A DNA stretch of 64,000 nt from JAICMB01 sp035295125 (lineage in GTDB: Bacteria; Acidobacteriota; Terriglobia; Bryobacterales; Bryobacteraceae), in the NCBI GenBank assembly GCA_035295125.1, contig DATGJP010000020.1, positions 186,001 to 250,000 of the forward strand, in the 5' to 3' direction. Position 1 is the first letter of the stretch. Each line of letters opens with the position of its first letter. Under the pieces are notes generated by a model. That model was not told the DNA's origin and did not search any database. It saw only the letters and a list, made by a program, of their open reading frames with translations. A program made the translations under genes and the position numbers. Shown in pieces: positions 43,460-52,368 of this stretch.

Positions 43460-44020
43460 CTATTTCTTCTTCGCGTCCTTCTGCTTTTTAATGCCATCCT
43501 TCAAAAACTTGATGGCTTTCTTGGGGCCGCCGGTCCCGGTGACTCTGAACTTCTTCCCGCGTTGTTTGTTGTACGAGACGAAGAACTCTTCGAGCTGCGA
43601 GAGTAGGGTCTTGCTGACATCATCGATCGTGGTGATGTCCTCGTGATCGTAGGAATGGATGGCGACGCCAAGCAAGCGGTCGTTCGTCGCTTTGCTCCCG
43701 TCTTCGATTTGCTCTGCTGAGATGACGCCGACAAGCCTGACTTCTATGAGACACCCCACGTGCGCCGGCGCATCCATGAGCACCAGAATGTCGAGTGGAT
43801 CTCCGTCGTCGCCCAGCGTCGACGGAATGAACCCAAAATCAAACGGGAACATCATGCCTTCCGGCAAAAGACCGCCCAGCATGAATAAGTTCGAATCCGG
43901 ATCGTAATCAAACTTATTGCGGGAGCCTTTCGGTGTTTCAACGATGGCACGGCACGTGCCTTTCTTAATATCGAGCTGATGCGAGAGTGTGGTCAGATCG
44001 GACATATCTTTATCGTCCAT
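43460..44020 (-). CDS. ppa: Inorganic pyrophosphatase
   Basis: 186 residues of the soluble family I type. The metal-binding motif is DDGDPLDILVL, preceded by the substrate region FPFDFGFIPSTLGD and KFDYDPDS. It hydrolyses pyrophosphate released by biosynthesis. The C-terminus is Lys-rich (KDGIKKQKDAKKK), longer than in E. coli. A second in-frame ATG at 44005 (MSDLTTLSHQL) may be the start; the first is only 23 bp from the divergent DUF389 gene. Confidence 0.92.
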   Translation of the reverse strand: MDDKDMSDLTTLSHQLDIKKGTCRAIVETPKGSRNKFDYDPDSNLFMLGGLLPEGMMFPFDFGFIPSTLGDDGDPLDILVLMDAPAHVGCLIEVRLVGVISAEQIEDGSKATNDRLLGVAIHSYDHEDITTIDDVSKTLLSQLEEFFVSYNKQRGKKFRVTGTGGPKKAIKFLKDGIKKQKDAKKK

Positions 44021-44043
44021 ACTACAGCGAGGAGTGGAACATC

Positions 44044-44949
44044 ATGCATGAAGTCCGGGCGACAATGGCCCCCGAAGATGTAGCGGAAGCGGCGAGGCTG
44101 GCCCACGCTTCCGGAATCGAGCGCGTCGCGGTCTCCGACGTTTATATTGATGGACCCAACCTTCGTCAAAAGATCGTGAGTGTGGAAACTTCCACGCCGA
44201 ACGCCCGCTTGTTCGTCGAGGCGCTGCTGTCCTCTCCCGTTCTTTCGGCCACGGAATACTCGCTGACCTCGCGCGAGTTGCGTGCGATTGTCGACCGCAC
44301 GGATCTCGCTGAGGTGACCAGGCCAATGAGCGAACCGTTTCCCGACGTGATACAGGACTTGTGGCAATTGAGCCACGTGACAGCCAGCTATGTCGGACGC
44401 GCCGCTGCGGGCGGAATCCTTCTCGCCACAGGCATCATCGACAACAATGCCATCGCCATCGTTGTCGCGGCGCTCTTCTTGCCCTTCCTCGCTGAGGTTC
44501 TGGCCGTGAGCTTTGGCTTGTGGACCAGCGATTGGCGGTTGATCCTGCGCGGCGTTCGCGCGCTTATGACGAGTGCGGCCTTGGCGTTCCTGGGCGGCCT
44601 CGCCGTGGCGTGGTTCGCCGGCGGCCCGGTGCGTTTCGCCGCTTTCAAGTCTCCGCTGCCCAGCTTCGCCATATCGGCCGTCATCGGCATCACAGCCGGA
44701 TTGTCGAATGCGGACGATACCGGCCGGCGTTACCTGATCGGCGTCGCCGCGGCAGTGCAACTCGCCATTTTTCCGGCTTGGCTCGGTGCGGCCGCCATCA
44801 TAGGACTGCCTCCAAGAAACATCGTCGATGAGCGGCTGCTGAGCTTTGCGATTAACCTCGTCACTATATCGGCAACTGCCGTCATGTCTTATGCTGCCCT
44901 GCACATGGGGCGCGTACGTGGCTGGCAGGCGCCTCGCAGCCGGCATTAG
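44044..44949 (+). CDS. DUF389-family membrane protein
   Basis: 301 residues from ATG 44044, with GAGGAGTGG upstream. The N-terminal 115 residues are a soluble domain (VRATMAPEDVAEAARLAHASG, DLAEVTRPMSEPFPDV); then about six transmembrane helices follow, including ASYVGRAAAGGILLATGIIDNNAIAIVVAALFLP. The TIGR00341/DUF389 family has no established activity. The divergent pyrophosphatase start is only 23 bp away, so their promoters must overlap coding sequence. Confidence 0.82.
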   Translation: MHEVRATMAPEDVAEAARLAHASGIERVAVSDVYIDGPNLRQKIVSVETSTPNARLFVEALLSSPVLSATEYSLTSRELRAIVDRTDLAEVTRPMSEPFPDVIQDLWQLSHVTASYVGRAAAGGILLATGIIDNNAIAIVVAALFLPFLAEVLAVSFGLWTSDWRLILRGVRALMTSAALAFLGGLAVAWFAGGPVRFAAFKSPLPSFAISAVIGITAGLSNADDTGRRYLIGVAAAVQLAIFPAWLGAAAIIGLPPRNIVDERLLSFAINLVTISATAVMSYAALHMGRVRGWQAPRSRH

Positions 44950-45187
44950 AAAGGACCTCATGGCGGTATGAGTGGCGACTCGAGGCATGGACCGCGACGA
45001 TTTCTTCCTCGGAATCCTGGAACTCGAACGGTTTACTTCTTTGCCGCTGCTCGATTTGAGTTTCCTGGCACGAGCCGCACACACTGCTCCAGGGCAAGCA
45101 ATTGTGAATTCTCGCCCGTGGCCTGATCGAGAACCTGGTGGATTATGTCGAACCCCCCATCGCGAAGTCATCGGTTAAGGCACCTCT
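44950..45187. other. Intergenic region, possibly holding a decayed small gene on the minus strand
   Basis: About 238 bp. On the minus strand one frame reads DIIHQVLDQATGENSQLLALEQCV and, after a shift at a TG repeat, another reads CGSCQETQIEQRQRSKPFEF and VAVHASSRHSYRHEVLS. This looks like one small cysteine-containing protein split by a frameshift, but there is no clear start and I do not recognise it. It may be nothing. Confidence 0.25.
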
Positions 45188-46585
45188 TTACAATCCGCTC
45201 GCGAGCATACCAGCCGTCGCCGCCGTCATGAGCCCGAACGTGACCCATCCGAGGCCGCGCAAGGCGGGAGAGTTGATGCGTTCGCCCATTACGCGTCGGT
45301 CGCTCGTTAATAGAACGACCAGCAGAATGAGCGGCGGCGCGAGTGCGCCATTGATTACCGCGGACCAGAACATCATCTTGATGGCATCAAGCCCTGCGAA
45401 ATCGATCGCGAGGCCCCCAATCATGGCGAGGGCCAGCACCGTATAGAAGCGCTTCGCGCCGCGCGGCTTCTTTTCCAAAGATCCTCGCCAGGCGGAAGCC
45501 TCCGCAATCGCATAAGCGGACGACCCGGCGAGCACAGGCACTCCCAGCATCCCCGTGCCAATGAGCCCCAGCGTAAAGAGCCAATAAGCTGCCTTACCCA
45601 CCAGCGGGCGCAGCGCTTCCGCGGCCTGTCGCGCTGTTTCGATGTGGGTCGTACCGTGTGCGTGAAGCGTGGCGGCTGTCGTCAGGATTATGAAATACAT
45701 GATGAAATTCGAGGCGAACATTCCCGTGACGACATCGATGCGCGCCCGGCGCAACTCGGCATCCGTGGCGCCCTGACGCTGCGCGAGATTGCGGCCCTGC
45801 GAGCGCTCCTCTTCGACCTCCTGCGCCGCCTGCCAGAAGAAAAGATAGGGGGAAATAGTCGTCCCAAGGATACCGACCAGCACCGAGAGAGACTCGCGCG
45901 ACCAGGAGGGCCGCGGCAGGATTGTCGCCATAAGCGCGCTTCTCCAATCGACATGGGCAAAGAAGGCCGTTACCACATAGGCCAGCAGCACCAGAGTGAT
46001 CCATTTGAAGACCCGCGCGATCTGGCGGTATGAGGACCAGAAGAGAAAACTGACGATGAGCCCGGTAAAAAGAACGGTCCAAAGCTTGGCGGTGACTCCC
46101 GTTACCATAGCGGCCGACTCGCCCATGCCGCCGAGATCCGCCGCGATGTTGATCACGTTCGCGGTGACCAGCAACAGGCAGGCTCCCCACAGCACCCATC
46201 GCGGGTAGTTTAGCCGTATGACCGATGCCAACCCGCGTCCGGTCACTATGCCGAGACGGCTGCACATCATCTGCACGCCGATCATCAACGGGAACGAAAG
46301 GAGAGCGGTCCACAGTGTCGCATAGCCAAATGTGGCGCCTGCGATTGCATAAGTCGATATCCCCGACGGATCGTCGTCGGCACAGCCGGTTACTAATCCC
46401 GGACCCAGATCGCTAAAAAACAGATCAACGCGGTTCAGCGCGGGAACCTTTGACGCGCTCCCCGTAATTTCGGCTTCAGTGCGAGGTATGCGCGATGGAG
46501 TCGCCGCCGTTCTCTTTTCTGCACTGCGGCGATCCTTCCCTCGGCGTGGTGTCAATGGCGGCTTTGTGGGAGGCAGTCTATCCAC
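45188..46585 (-). CDS. Nramp-like divalent metal transporter, atypical motif set
   Basis: About 465 residues from GTG 46585, chosen because it lies 8 bases inside the end of the upstream SDR gene; an ATG at 46618 would overlap further. There are about eleven hydrophobic helices. TM1 reads GPGLVTGCADDDPSGISTYAIAG: the canonical Nramp DPGN is replaced by DDPSG. The helix that normally carries the MPH motif reads TTISPYLFFWQAAQEVEEE. It belongs to an Nramp branch common in soil bacteria; the ion is uncertain because the usual metal ligands differ. It is downstream of a general-stress SDR gene. Confidence 0.85.
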   Translation of the reverse strand: MDRLPPTKPPLTPRRGKDRRSAEKRTAATPSRIPRTEAEITGSASKVPALNRVDLFFSDLGPGLVTGCADDDPSGISTYAIAGATFGYATLWTALLSFPLMIGVQMMCSRLGIVTGRGLASVIRLNYPRWVLWGACLLLVTANVINIAADLGGMGESAAMVTGVTAKLWTVLFTGLIVSFLFWSSYRQIARVFKWITLVLLAYVVTAFFAHVDWRSALMATILPRPSWSRESLSVLVGILGTTISPYLFFWQAAQEVEEERSQGRNLAQRQGATDAELRRARIDVVTGMFASNFIMYFIILTTAATLHAHGTTHIETARQAAEALRPLVGKAAYWLFTLGLIGTGMLGVPVLAGSSAYAIAEASAWRGSLEKKPRGAKRFYTVLALAMIGGLAIDFAGLDAIKMMFWSAVINGALAPPLILLVVLLTSDRRVMGERINSPALRGLGWVTFGLMTAATAGMLASGL

Positions 46586-47552
46586 CGCTGTAGCCGCCGA
46601 TAATCGGCAGGATCTCACCCGTGATGTAGCTGGAGCACTGCGGCGACGCGAGAAACACGTAAGCCGGTGCGATCTCTTCAGGCTGCGCCGGCCGCTTCAT
46701 CGGGGTCTTTGCTCCGAAGTCGCTCACATCACTGGCTTCTTTATCCGATGGATTGAGTGGCGTCCATACCGGACCGGGTGCTACCGCGTTCACACGGATG
46801 CCGCGCGGAACCAGATGCGTCGCAAGAGAGCGCGTAAAGGCATGTATGCCGCCTTTCGTCATTGAATAATCGAGCAGCGCTTCGCTACCGAGCAACCCCG
46901 TGACGGAACCGGTATTGACGATCGCCGCGCCCGGCTTCATCTGCTTGACCGCGGCCTGAGCCATGTAGAAATAACCATAAAGATTGGTTTTCAGCGTCTC
47001 GTCGAAGTGCTTCGCGGTCAGATCTTCAAACTGCGAGGTATGCACCTGGAAAGCAGCGTTGTTTATCAGGATGTCCAAAGACCCGAACTCCCTGACAGTC
47101 CGTGCCACTGCCTTTTCGCAGAAGCTCTGCCGGGAGACATCGCCCGGGATGAGGATGCACTGCCGGCCCTCAGCTTCCACTGCCTTCTTGGTGTCCTCGG
47201 CATCGCGCTCTTCGCCCTTCACAAAGACGATGGCCACGTGAGCCCCTTCTCTCGCAAACAGGACGGCGACGGCTCGCCCGATGCCGGAATCGCCTCCCGT
47301 AATGAGAGCGATCTTGTCCTGAAGCTTGCCGGAACCGCGATAGAACGGCGCGTCATACATCGGTGCGGGTTCCAATTGGGATTCTTGACCCGGCTTACTT
47401 TGGTGCTGTTTAGGGAAAGGAGGAGCCGGATATTCTCGTGCGCCCGCCTGCATCGCCTCTTGCAGTTTCCGTTTGGGCCGCCTGCGGTCCGCCCGCGCAA
47501 CTTGGGCCTGAATATGATGCTGGCGCCGGAGTGGCGCGCTTTTGTTGTTCAT
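46578..47552 (-). CDS. SDR-family oxidoreductase, general stress protein 39/YghA-like
   Basis: 324 residues. An N-terminal extension with PAPPFPKQHQSKPGQE is typical of the YghA/YdaD/GSP39 branch, which often carries PPFPxQ and G-rich segments before the SDR domain. TGGDSGIGRAVAVLF is the cofactor motif, NNAAFQ replaces NNAG, and LDYSMTKGGIHAFTRSLA has the catalytic Tyr and Lys. Related proteins in Bacillus respond to general stress. The stop overlaps the start of the Nramp-like gene, so the two are likely in one transcript. Confidence 0.9.
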   Translation of the reverse strand: MNNKSAPLRRQHHIQAQVARADRRRPKRKLQEAMQAGAREYPAPPFPKQHQSKPGQESQLEPAPMYDAPFYRGSGKLQDKIALITGGDSGIGRAVAVLFAREGAHVAIVFVKGEERDAEDTKKAVEAEGRQCILIPGDVSRQSFCEKAVARTVREFGSLDILINNAAFQVHTSQFEDLTAKHFDETLKTNLYGYFYMAQAAVKQMKPGAAIVNTGSVTGLLGSEALLDYSMTKGGIHAFTRSLATHLVPRGIRVNAVAPGPVWTPLNPSDKEASDVSDFGAKTPMKRPAQPEEIAPAYVFLASPQCSSYITGEILPIIGGYSGG

Positions 47553-47942
47553 TCTGATTTGCTCCTTGTCATTCCAAGTTCAATCCAAGTGGTTGGACGC
47601 CCTGAGGTTCGTTCTCATCTCGCGATGTCTCAAAAGATTGGACATACTCTTGGGAGGCCTTCGGCCTGTCGCTCTATTCCGCGCCGCAGCTTAGCGCACT
47701 GGCCACGGCAATTGCTGAAAAGAAACAAGTTGCGGCGGCCTCCATCCACGGTCAGGGTCTTTGTCCTCGATTTAGGGTATTTCGATAACTCTTGTACAAA
47801 CCCCCAAATAAAGCTAAATTGAAAGTAGCGATGGGTCTGCCTTCTCAAGCCCGGCCTTCCCTGTTCGGCTCCGACTAGCCGAATCCCTCCCTTTTCTGTC
47901 CCCAAAAACTAAAAAACTTTATTTGCCAAGGAGGGTAATCGT
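47553..47942. other. Intergenic region with divergent regulation
   Basis: About 390 bp between divergent genes. It has a possible promoter for the aminotransferase gene at 47792-47820, and then a 7-bp perfect hairpin (TTCGGCT, CCGACT, AGCCGAA at 47864-47883) in the presumed leader followed by pyrimidine-rich sequence. A strong SD (AAGGAGGG) precedes the gene. The hairpin might be an attenuator; I recognise no known riboswitch. Confidence 0.5.
47792..47820 (+). promoter_or_regulatory. Possible sigma-70 promoter of the aminotransferase gene
   Basis: TTGTAC and TAAATT are separated by 17 bases, an acceptable sigma-70 pair, about 120 bp before ATG 47943. Confidence 0.4.
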
Positions 47943-49283
47943 ATGCCGACCAGTGAGATTCTCCGCACTGATCTTCCCCAGCTTGTGACCCCGCTGCCGG
48001 GTCCTCGTGCGCGCTCCATCATCGAGCGCGATGGAAATGTCCTGTCGCCGTCCTACACGCGATGCTATCCACTGGTCGCCGATCGCGGCGAGGGAGCGAT
48101 CGTCGAAGACGTCGACGGTAATCGTTTTCTCGATTTCAACGCCGGAATCGCCGTCGTGTCCACCGGCCATTGTCATCCCAAGGTTGTCGGCGCCATGCAG
48201 CGCCAGTCGGAACGGCTCATCCACATGTCCGGAACCGACTTCTATTACGAAAACATGGTGGATTTGGCCGAAAAACTGGCCGCCAGCGCTCCGGGCGACG
48301 GACCGCGCCGTGTCTATTTCGGCAACTCCGGGGCCGAGGCGATCGAGGCGTCGCTCAAACTCGCCCGCCACTTCACCGGGCGCGACAAGATCATCGCCTT
48401 TCAGGGCTGTTTCCATGGCCGCACCATGGGCGCGCTTTCTTTGACGTCGAGCAAAGCCATCCAGCGTAAAGGCTTTGGTCCGTTTGTGCCGGGCGTGTTC
48501 CACGCGCCGTTCCCGGACCCGTACCGCTCGGGCCTGGCTCCCGAAGCCTGTGCCGAGGCATCCATCCATTTCATCGAGGAACTGTTCCGCACAACGCTTC
48601 CCCCTGACGAAGTCGCGGCCATTTTTGTCGAGCCCATCCAGGGTGAAGGCGGCTATGTCGTTCCGCCGCGGGCGTTCTTCACGAGGCTCCAGGAACTTGC
48701 CGCGCGACACAAGGTCCTGCTCGTAGCCGACGAGATCCAGTGCGGCATGGGTCGAACCGGAAAACTCTGGGCGTCGGAGCATTTCGGGTTCGTACCCGAT
48801 ATCATTGCCTCGGCGAAGGGCATCGCCAGTGGAATGCCGCTGAGCGCCGTAATCGCCCGTGCGGACGTCATGGCATGGCGCCCCGGCGCGCATGCGTCCA
48901 CTTATGGCGGAAATCCGGTGGCCGTAGCCGCGGCTCTCGCAACTTTCGAACTTCTCGAAAACGGGCTGATCGAAAACGCCGCCCGGCTGGGAGAGCAGAT
49001 GAAGGATCGCATGGCCGATTGGCCGAAGCGGTTCCGCAACATCGGCGACGTCCGCGGTTTCGGCCTGATGCTGGGCATCGAAATCGTTCGGGATCAGGCT
49101 ACGAAAGAGCGCGCCCCTGAGCTTCGCGATCGCCTGGTGTCGATGGCCTTCGAGCGCGGCCTCCTGATACTGGGCGCCGGTCCGAACGTGGTTCGACTCT
49201 GCCCGCCGCTGGTCATCAGTCGCGACCAGGCCGATTTCGCCCTGCGGACCATGGAGGACTGCCTCAGTACAATAGACGGGTAA
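47943..49283 (+). CDS. Class III aminotransferase (4-aminobutyrate/acetylornithine type)
   Basis: 446 residues. VADEIQCGMGRTGK holds the Asp263 that contacts the cofactor ring, and Lys292 in ASAKGIASGMPL binds PLP. GNSGAEAIEASLKLAR (127-142) and FHGRTMGALSLTSSKA are standard class III segments. The length and the N-terminal PLPGPRARSIIERDGNVLSPSYTR fit the GabT-like branch that deaminates omega-amino acids such as 4-aminobutyrate. No dehydrogenase partner is next to it. AAGGAGGG precedes the start. Confidence 0.92.
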   Translation: MPTSEILRTDLPQLVTPLPGPRARSIIERDGNVLSPSYTRCYPLVADRGEGAIVEDVDGNRFLDFNAGIAVVSTGHCHPKVVGAMQRQSERLIHMSGTDFYYENMVDLAEKLAASAPGDGPRRVYFGNSGAEAIEASLKLARHFTGRDKIIAFQGCFHGRTMGALSLTSSKAIQRKGFGPFVPGVFHAPFPDPYRSGLAPEACAEASIHFIEELFRTTLPPDEVAAIFVEPIQGEGGYVVPPRAFFTRLQELAARHKVLLVADEIQCGMGRTGKLWASEHFGFVPDIIASAKGIASGMPLSAVIARADVMAWRPGAHASTYGGNPVAVAAALATFELLENGLIENAARLGEQMKDRMADWPKRFRNIGDVRGFGLMLGIEIVRDQATKERAPELRDRLVSMAFERGLLILGAGPNVVRLCPPLVISRDQADFALRTMEDCLSTIDG

Positions 49284-49436
49284 GTGCGAATACTCGTCTT
49301 TGCGGTGGCGTTCAATCTCTTCGGGGCGGACGATATCGCGACGGACCGCCCCTCGGTAACAGATTCCAGCGGTGTCGCCCCCCAGGGGAGCCTGCTCGAA
49401 CACTCCACATTCCAGTTTCGAGTGGAAGGCCTTTGA
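49284..49436 (+). pseudogene. Short remnant resembling the N-terminus of a secreted outer-membrane protein
   Basis: From GTG 49284 a 50-residue frame reads a hydrophobic start (ILVFAVAFNLFGADD) followed by TDRPSVTDSSGVAPQGSLL, which resembles the N-terminus of a porin-like family that begins TDRPxxTxSSxxVPxGSL. The rest of that family is missing. The stop overlaps the start of the methyltransferase gene in a TGATG junction. It may be a gene remnant or a leader peptide that couples translation. Confidence 0.45.
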
Positions 49437-49969
49437 TGAGCGCGCGCGTGCTCGACGTCGGTTGTGGGATCAACAAGTACCCCGGCGCGATCGGCATCGA
49501 TCGCAATCCCAATACCCGGGCCGATGTCCTCGCCGATCTCGACCATTTTCCCTATCCCCTGCGCGATGGCGCTTTCGATTCCATCCGCGCCGTTCACGTC
49601 ATCGAACACGTCTCGGACGTCATTCGGGCGATGGAAGAGTTCCACCGCCTGCTGCGCGCCGGCGGTCGGCTGCTGATCGTCACGCCCCACTACACCGACT
49701 TCAGCTCCTTCTGCGACCCGACGCACCGCTGGCATCTGAACAGTTTTTCATTTCGCTACTTCGGCGAGAACCACGCCGGCTTCGGCTATTACTCGACCCG
49801 CAGATTCCGTGAGATTTCAATTCGCCTGAAGCTACTTGCATTATGGAAGTGGCTCGGCTTCGAGTTTCTGGTGAACCGTTTCCCGCGTTTCAGACGTCTC
49901 TGGGAGTATTACCTCTGTTTTGTCGTACGCGGGAAAGTGATGGAATTCGAATTCGAAGCCATAAAGTAA
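49436..49969 (+). CDS. SAM-dependent methyltransferase
   Basis: 177 residues from ATG 49436. ARVLDVGCGINKYPGAIGIDRN is motif I with the acidic ribose contact, RAVHVIEHVSDV is motif IV, and HRLLRAGGRLLIVTPH follows. The C-terminal half has DPTHRWHLNSFSFRYFG, as in small methyltransferases found in glycan or lipid clusters. Its start overlaps the stop of a short upstream frame. The target is not known. Confidence 0.87.
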   Translation: MSARVLDVGCGINKYPGAIGIDRNPNTRADVLADLDHFPYPLRDGAFDSIRAVHVIEHVSDVIRAMEEFHRLLRAGGRLLIVTPHYTDFSSFCDPTHRWHLNSFSFRYFGENHAGFGYYSTRRFREISIRLKLLALWKWLGFEFLVNRFPRFRRLWEYYLCFVVRGKVMEFEFEAIK

Positions 49970-50013
49970 TCCTCCCCGCAGACGATTGGGAGAGTGGAAC
50001 AAGGGAGGGAGCT

Positions 50014-50439
50014 ATGTTAGGCCTCCTTTACGGAATCGCCGATGGCTTGAGGCACTACGGCCGCAAGCGGCACATGAATCCCGAGCAGGCGCTCGGCAGG
50101 CGGGGTGAGGACATCGCCCACCGATTTCTTCAGCGAGCAGGCATCATCGTCGTCGCCCGAAACTACCGAACCAGTTCGGGCAGCGGAGAACTTGACCTCG
50201 TGGGATGGGACCACGACACACTGGTTTTCATCGAGGTCAAGACCCGGCGAAGCGACGAGTTCGGAGCCCCGGACCGTGCCATCGGGTCAGATAAGGAAAC
50301 ACACCTGATCCGAGCCGCGCGCGACTATGCCCGTCACGCCGAGGTCCCCTGGGAGAAAGTCCGCTTCGATGTGGTGAGCATCGTGTTTAGGAGTCCACCC
50401 TCGGTGACCCACCAGCGTGACGTGTTCGCGCCACACTGA
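50014..50439 (+). CDS. yraN: YraN-family (UPF0102) nuclease-like protein
   Basis: 141 residues from ATG 50014, preceded by AAGGGAGGG. LGRRGEDIAHRFLQRAG and NYRTSSGSGELDLVGWDHDTLVFIEVKTR give the PD-(D/E)xK fold with Asp in GELDLV and ExK in FIEVKTR. The family is conserved in most bacteria but its function is not settled; a nuclease linked to recombination or competence is suspected. Confidence 0.92.
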   Translation: MLGLLYGIADGLRHYGRKRHMNPEQALGRRGEDIAHRFLQRAGIIVVARNYRTSSGSGELDLVGWDHDTLVFIEVKTRRSDEFGAPDRAIGSDKETHLIRAARDYARHAEVPWEKVRFDVVSIVFRSPPSVTHQRDVFAPH

Positions 50440-50529
50440 GACCGGTATCGTTCACGGTGCTTCGCATGGCGCTATAATTACGCCTTTGTGGGTGATTTTG
50501 ATGAGTTGTGATCCTGGGGGATTCGTTAA

Positions 50530-51519
50530 TTGCCTGAGCTTCGTAGAGATCCGGTCACCGGACGTTGGGTAATTATATCCACGGAACGAGCCAAACGGCC
50601 TACCGACTTCATTCGTGACCAGGTAGTTCCTAAGGGATTGGGCGTCTGCCCATTCTGCCCGGGAAATGAAGACCGCACGCCGCCAGAGTTGCTGGCCTAT
50701 CGGGAAAATGGCGGCCCGAACTGGCAGTTGCGGGTGGTGCCCAACAAGTTTCCCGCTCTCCGCGTCGAAGGCCACCTGAATCGCCAGGGCGAGGGCATCT
50801 ACGACAAGATGAACGGCGTCGGCGCCCATGAGGTGATCATCGAGACGCCGGAGCACAAGATCTCCCTTGGCGAGTTGGCCGAGAAACGCATCGAAGATCT
50901 CTTTTGGGCCTTTCGCGACCGTGTTCTGGACCTCAAACGCGACCATCGCCTGCGGTACATTCTTCTGTTCAAGAACCACGGCGAGGCCGCCGGCGCGTCG
51001 CTGGAGCACACGCACTCGCAACTGATCGCGCTGCCGGTTGTTCCCAAGCGCGTTCTGGAAGAGATCGACGGCGGCCAACGTTATTTTGAATTTCGCGAAC
51101 GCTGCGTTTTCTGCGACATTCTCCAGCAGGAAGTGCAGGACTGCTCGCGGGTCGTGCTCGACACCGAGGACATACTGGTCGCCGCGCCCTACGCGCCGCG
51201 GTTTCCGTTTGAGACCTGGATTATTCCAAAGGTTCACAATTCTCACTTCGAGACCGCCGAGGCCCATGTGCTTCGCAGTCTTGCCTGGGCCGTTCGCTCC
51301 ACCGTGCGGAAGATCGAAAAGGTTCTGGAACGGCCGGCATACAATTTCGTGATCCACACAGCGCCGATCCAGGAAGGCCCGATGCCGCACTACCACTGGC
51401 ATATTGAGATCATCCCGCGGCTGGTGAAGGTGGCCGGATTCGAGTGGGGTACGGGGTTCTATATCAACCCGACGCCTCCCGAGGAAGCAGCGCAGTTCCT
51501 TCGCGACGCCGGGCTCTAG
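50530..51519 (+). CDS. galT: Galactose-1-phosphate uridylyltransferase
   Basis: 329 residues from TTG 50530, with a G-rich SD eight bases before it. CPFCPGNEDRTPPE is the first zinc region; HSQLIALP with LEHTH and the active-site PHYHWHIEIIP (the His-x-His-x-His of the HIT-fold) follow. It transfers UMP from UDP-glucose to galactose-1-phosphate. No galK or galE is adjacent; a general nucleotidyltransferase role is possible. The stop overlaps the convergent acyltransferase gene by four bases. Confidence 0.93.
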   Translation: MPELRRDPVTGRWVIISTERAKRPTDFIRDQVVPKGLGVCPFCPGNEDRTPPELLAYRENGGPNWQLRVVPNKFPALRVEGHLNRQGEGIYDKMNGVGAHEVIIETPEHKISLGELAEKRIEDLFWAFRDRVLDLKRDHRLRYILLFKNHGEAAGASLEHTHSQLIALPVVPKRVLEEIDGGQRYFEFRERCVFCDILQQEVQDCSRVVLDTEDILVAAPYAPRFPFETWIIPKVHNSHFETAEAHVLRSLAWAVRSTVRKIEKVLERPAYNFVIHTAPIQEGPMPHYHWHIEIIPRLVKVAGFEWGTGFYINPTPPEEAAQFLRDAGL

Positions 51520-52340
51520 TAGACCGGGGGTTCGCCCGGCGGCCGGGTTTTCCAGCGCCGATGAATCCAGAGCCACTGGTCGGGATTTTCGCGGATCACC
51601 TGTTCCAAAACCGAATGTACCCGTTGTGTATCCGCCGGTACGTCGCCCGTGATGGGCACCGGCGGGTAGAAGCGAAGAACGTATTTCTGCTCAGCCGCCG
51701 ACCATAGAGCGAAGCCAGGTATGACGGCCGCTCCTGTCCGGGCGGCGATTTTCGCGAAAGCCGCCCCGGCGCACGCCTTGTGGCCGAAGAAGTCGATGAA
51801 GACGCCTTCTTCCGGTGTGGTGTTCTGGTCGATCAGAATCCCGACCGCCTCATTGTTGTGCAATGCACGGAGAATTCCGCGCGCTGCGTCGCGCTTCGGG
51901 ATGATGCGGTTGCCTGAAATCTGCCGATAGCGCTCCACCAGCCTGTCGATTCCAGGATCATCCAACGGTCGGACCACGATGTTCATCGGTTCGGCCATGC
52001 AGGCGTGGGAAAAGGCGCTGAGTTCCCAGTTGCCTAGGTGCGCGGTGGCGAACAGCACGCCGCGGCCCTGCTTCTTGGCAGCGGCGTAGTGCTCGAATCC
52101 CTCGTAGCGGATCCAGTCCGCGGGGTTGAGCTTTGGGAAACGAGCGAAGACAGCGAGCAGGCGGCCAATCGACGCGAAGACCCCGTCGACGATTCGCATT
52201 CTCTCTCGCGTAGCCATCTCGGGGTAGGCGAGTTCGAGGTTCCGCATTGCGACGCGGCGCAGCCTGGGGAGCAACAAGTCGAGCAGTTTCGCGCAGTGGC
52301 GGCCAAAACCGATGGGCGTGTGGCGCAGCGTCCACAGCAC
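51516..52340 (-). CDS. LpxL/HtrB-like lysophospholipid or lipid A acyltransferase
   Basis: 274 residues from GTG 52340. FATAHLGNWELSAFS contains the HxxxxE catalytic motif; FGHKACAGAAFAKIAARTGAAVIP and WLWIHRRWKTRPPG are further conserved segments of the lauroyl/myristoyl transferase family. It adds acyl chains to lipid A precursors or related lipids on the inner membrane. The N-terminal membrane helix of E. coli LpxL is not obvious, so the start could be further upstream, but a stop codon limits that. It lies 28 bp after mnmA. Confidence 0.87.
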   Translation of the reverse strand: MLWTLRHTPIGFGRHCAKLLDLLLPRLRRVAMRNLELAYPEMATRERMRIVDGVFASIGRLLAVFARFPKLNPADWIRYEGFEHYAAAKKQGRGVLFATAHLGNWELSAFSHACMAEPMNIVVRPLDDPGIDRLVERYRQISGNRIIPKRDAARGILRALHNNEAVGILIDQNTTPEEGVFIDFFGHKACAGAAFAKIAARTGAAVIPGFALWSAAEQKYVLRFYPPVPITGDVPADTQRVHSVLEQVIRENPDQWLWIHRRWKTRPPGEPPVY

Positions 52341-52368
52341 GAATTCAGCGATCAGCTTCTGGATAGCT

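Noticed and set aside
43993..45171. 392-codon minus-strand frame over the DUF389 gene
   Set aside because: Rich in Arg, Gly and Gln as expected for an antisense shadow and covers a clear membrane protein gene.
47864..47883. Riboswitch in front of the aminotransferase gene
   Set aside because: Only one simple hairpin is visible and no conserved aptamer core is recognised.
47919..49403. 494-codon minus-strand frame over the aminotransferase gene
   Set aside because: Mirror frame of a well-supported class III aminotransferase; no recognisable domain.
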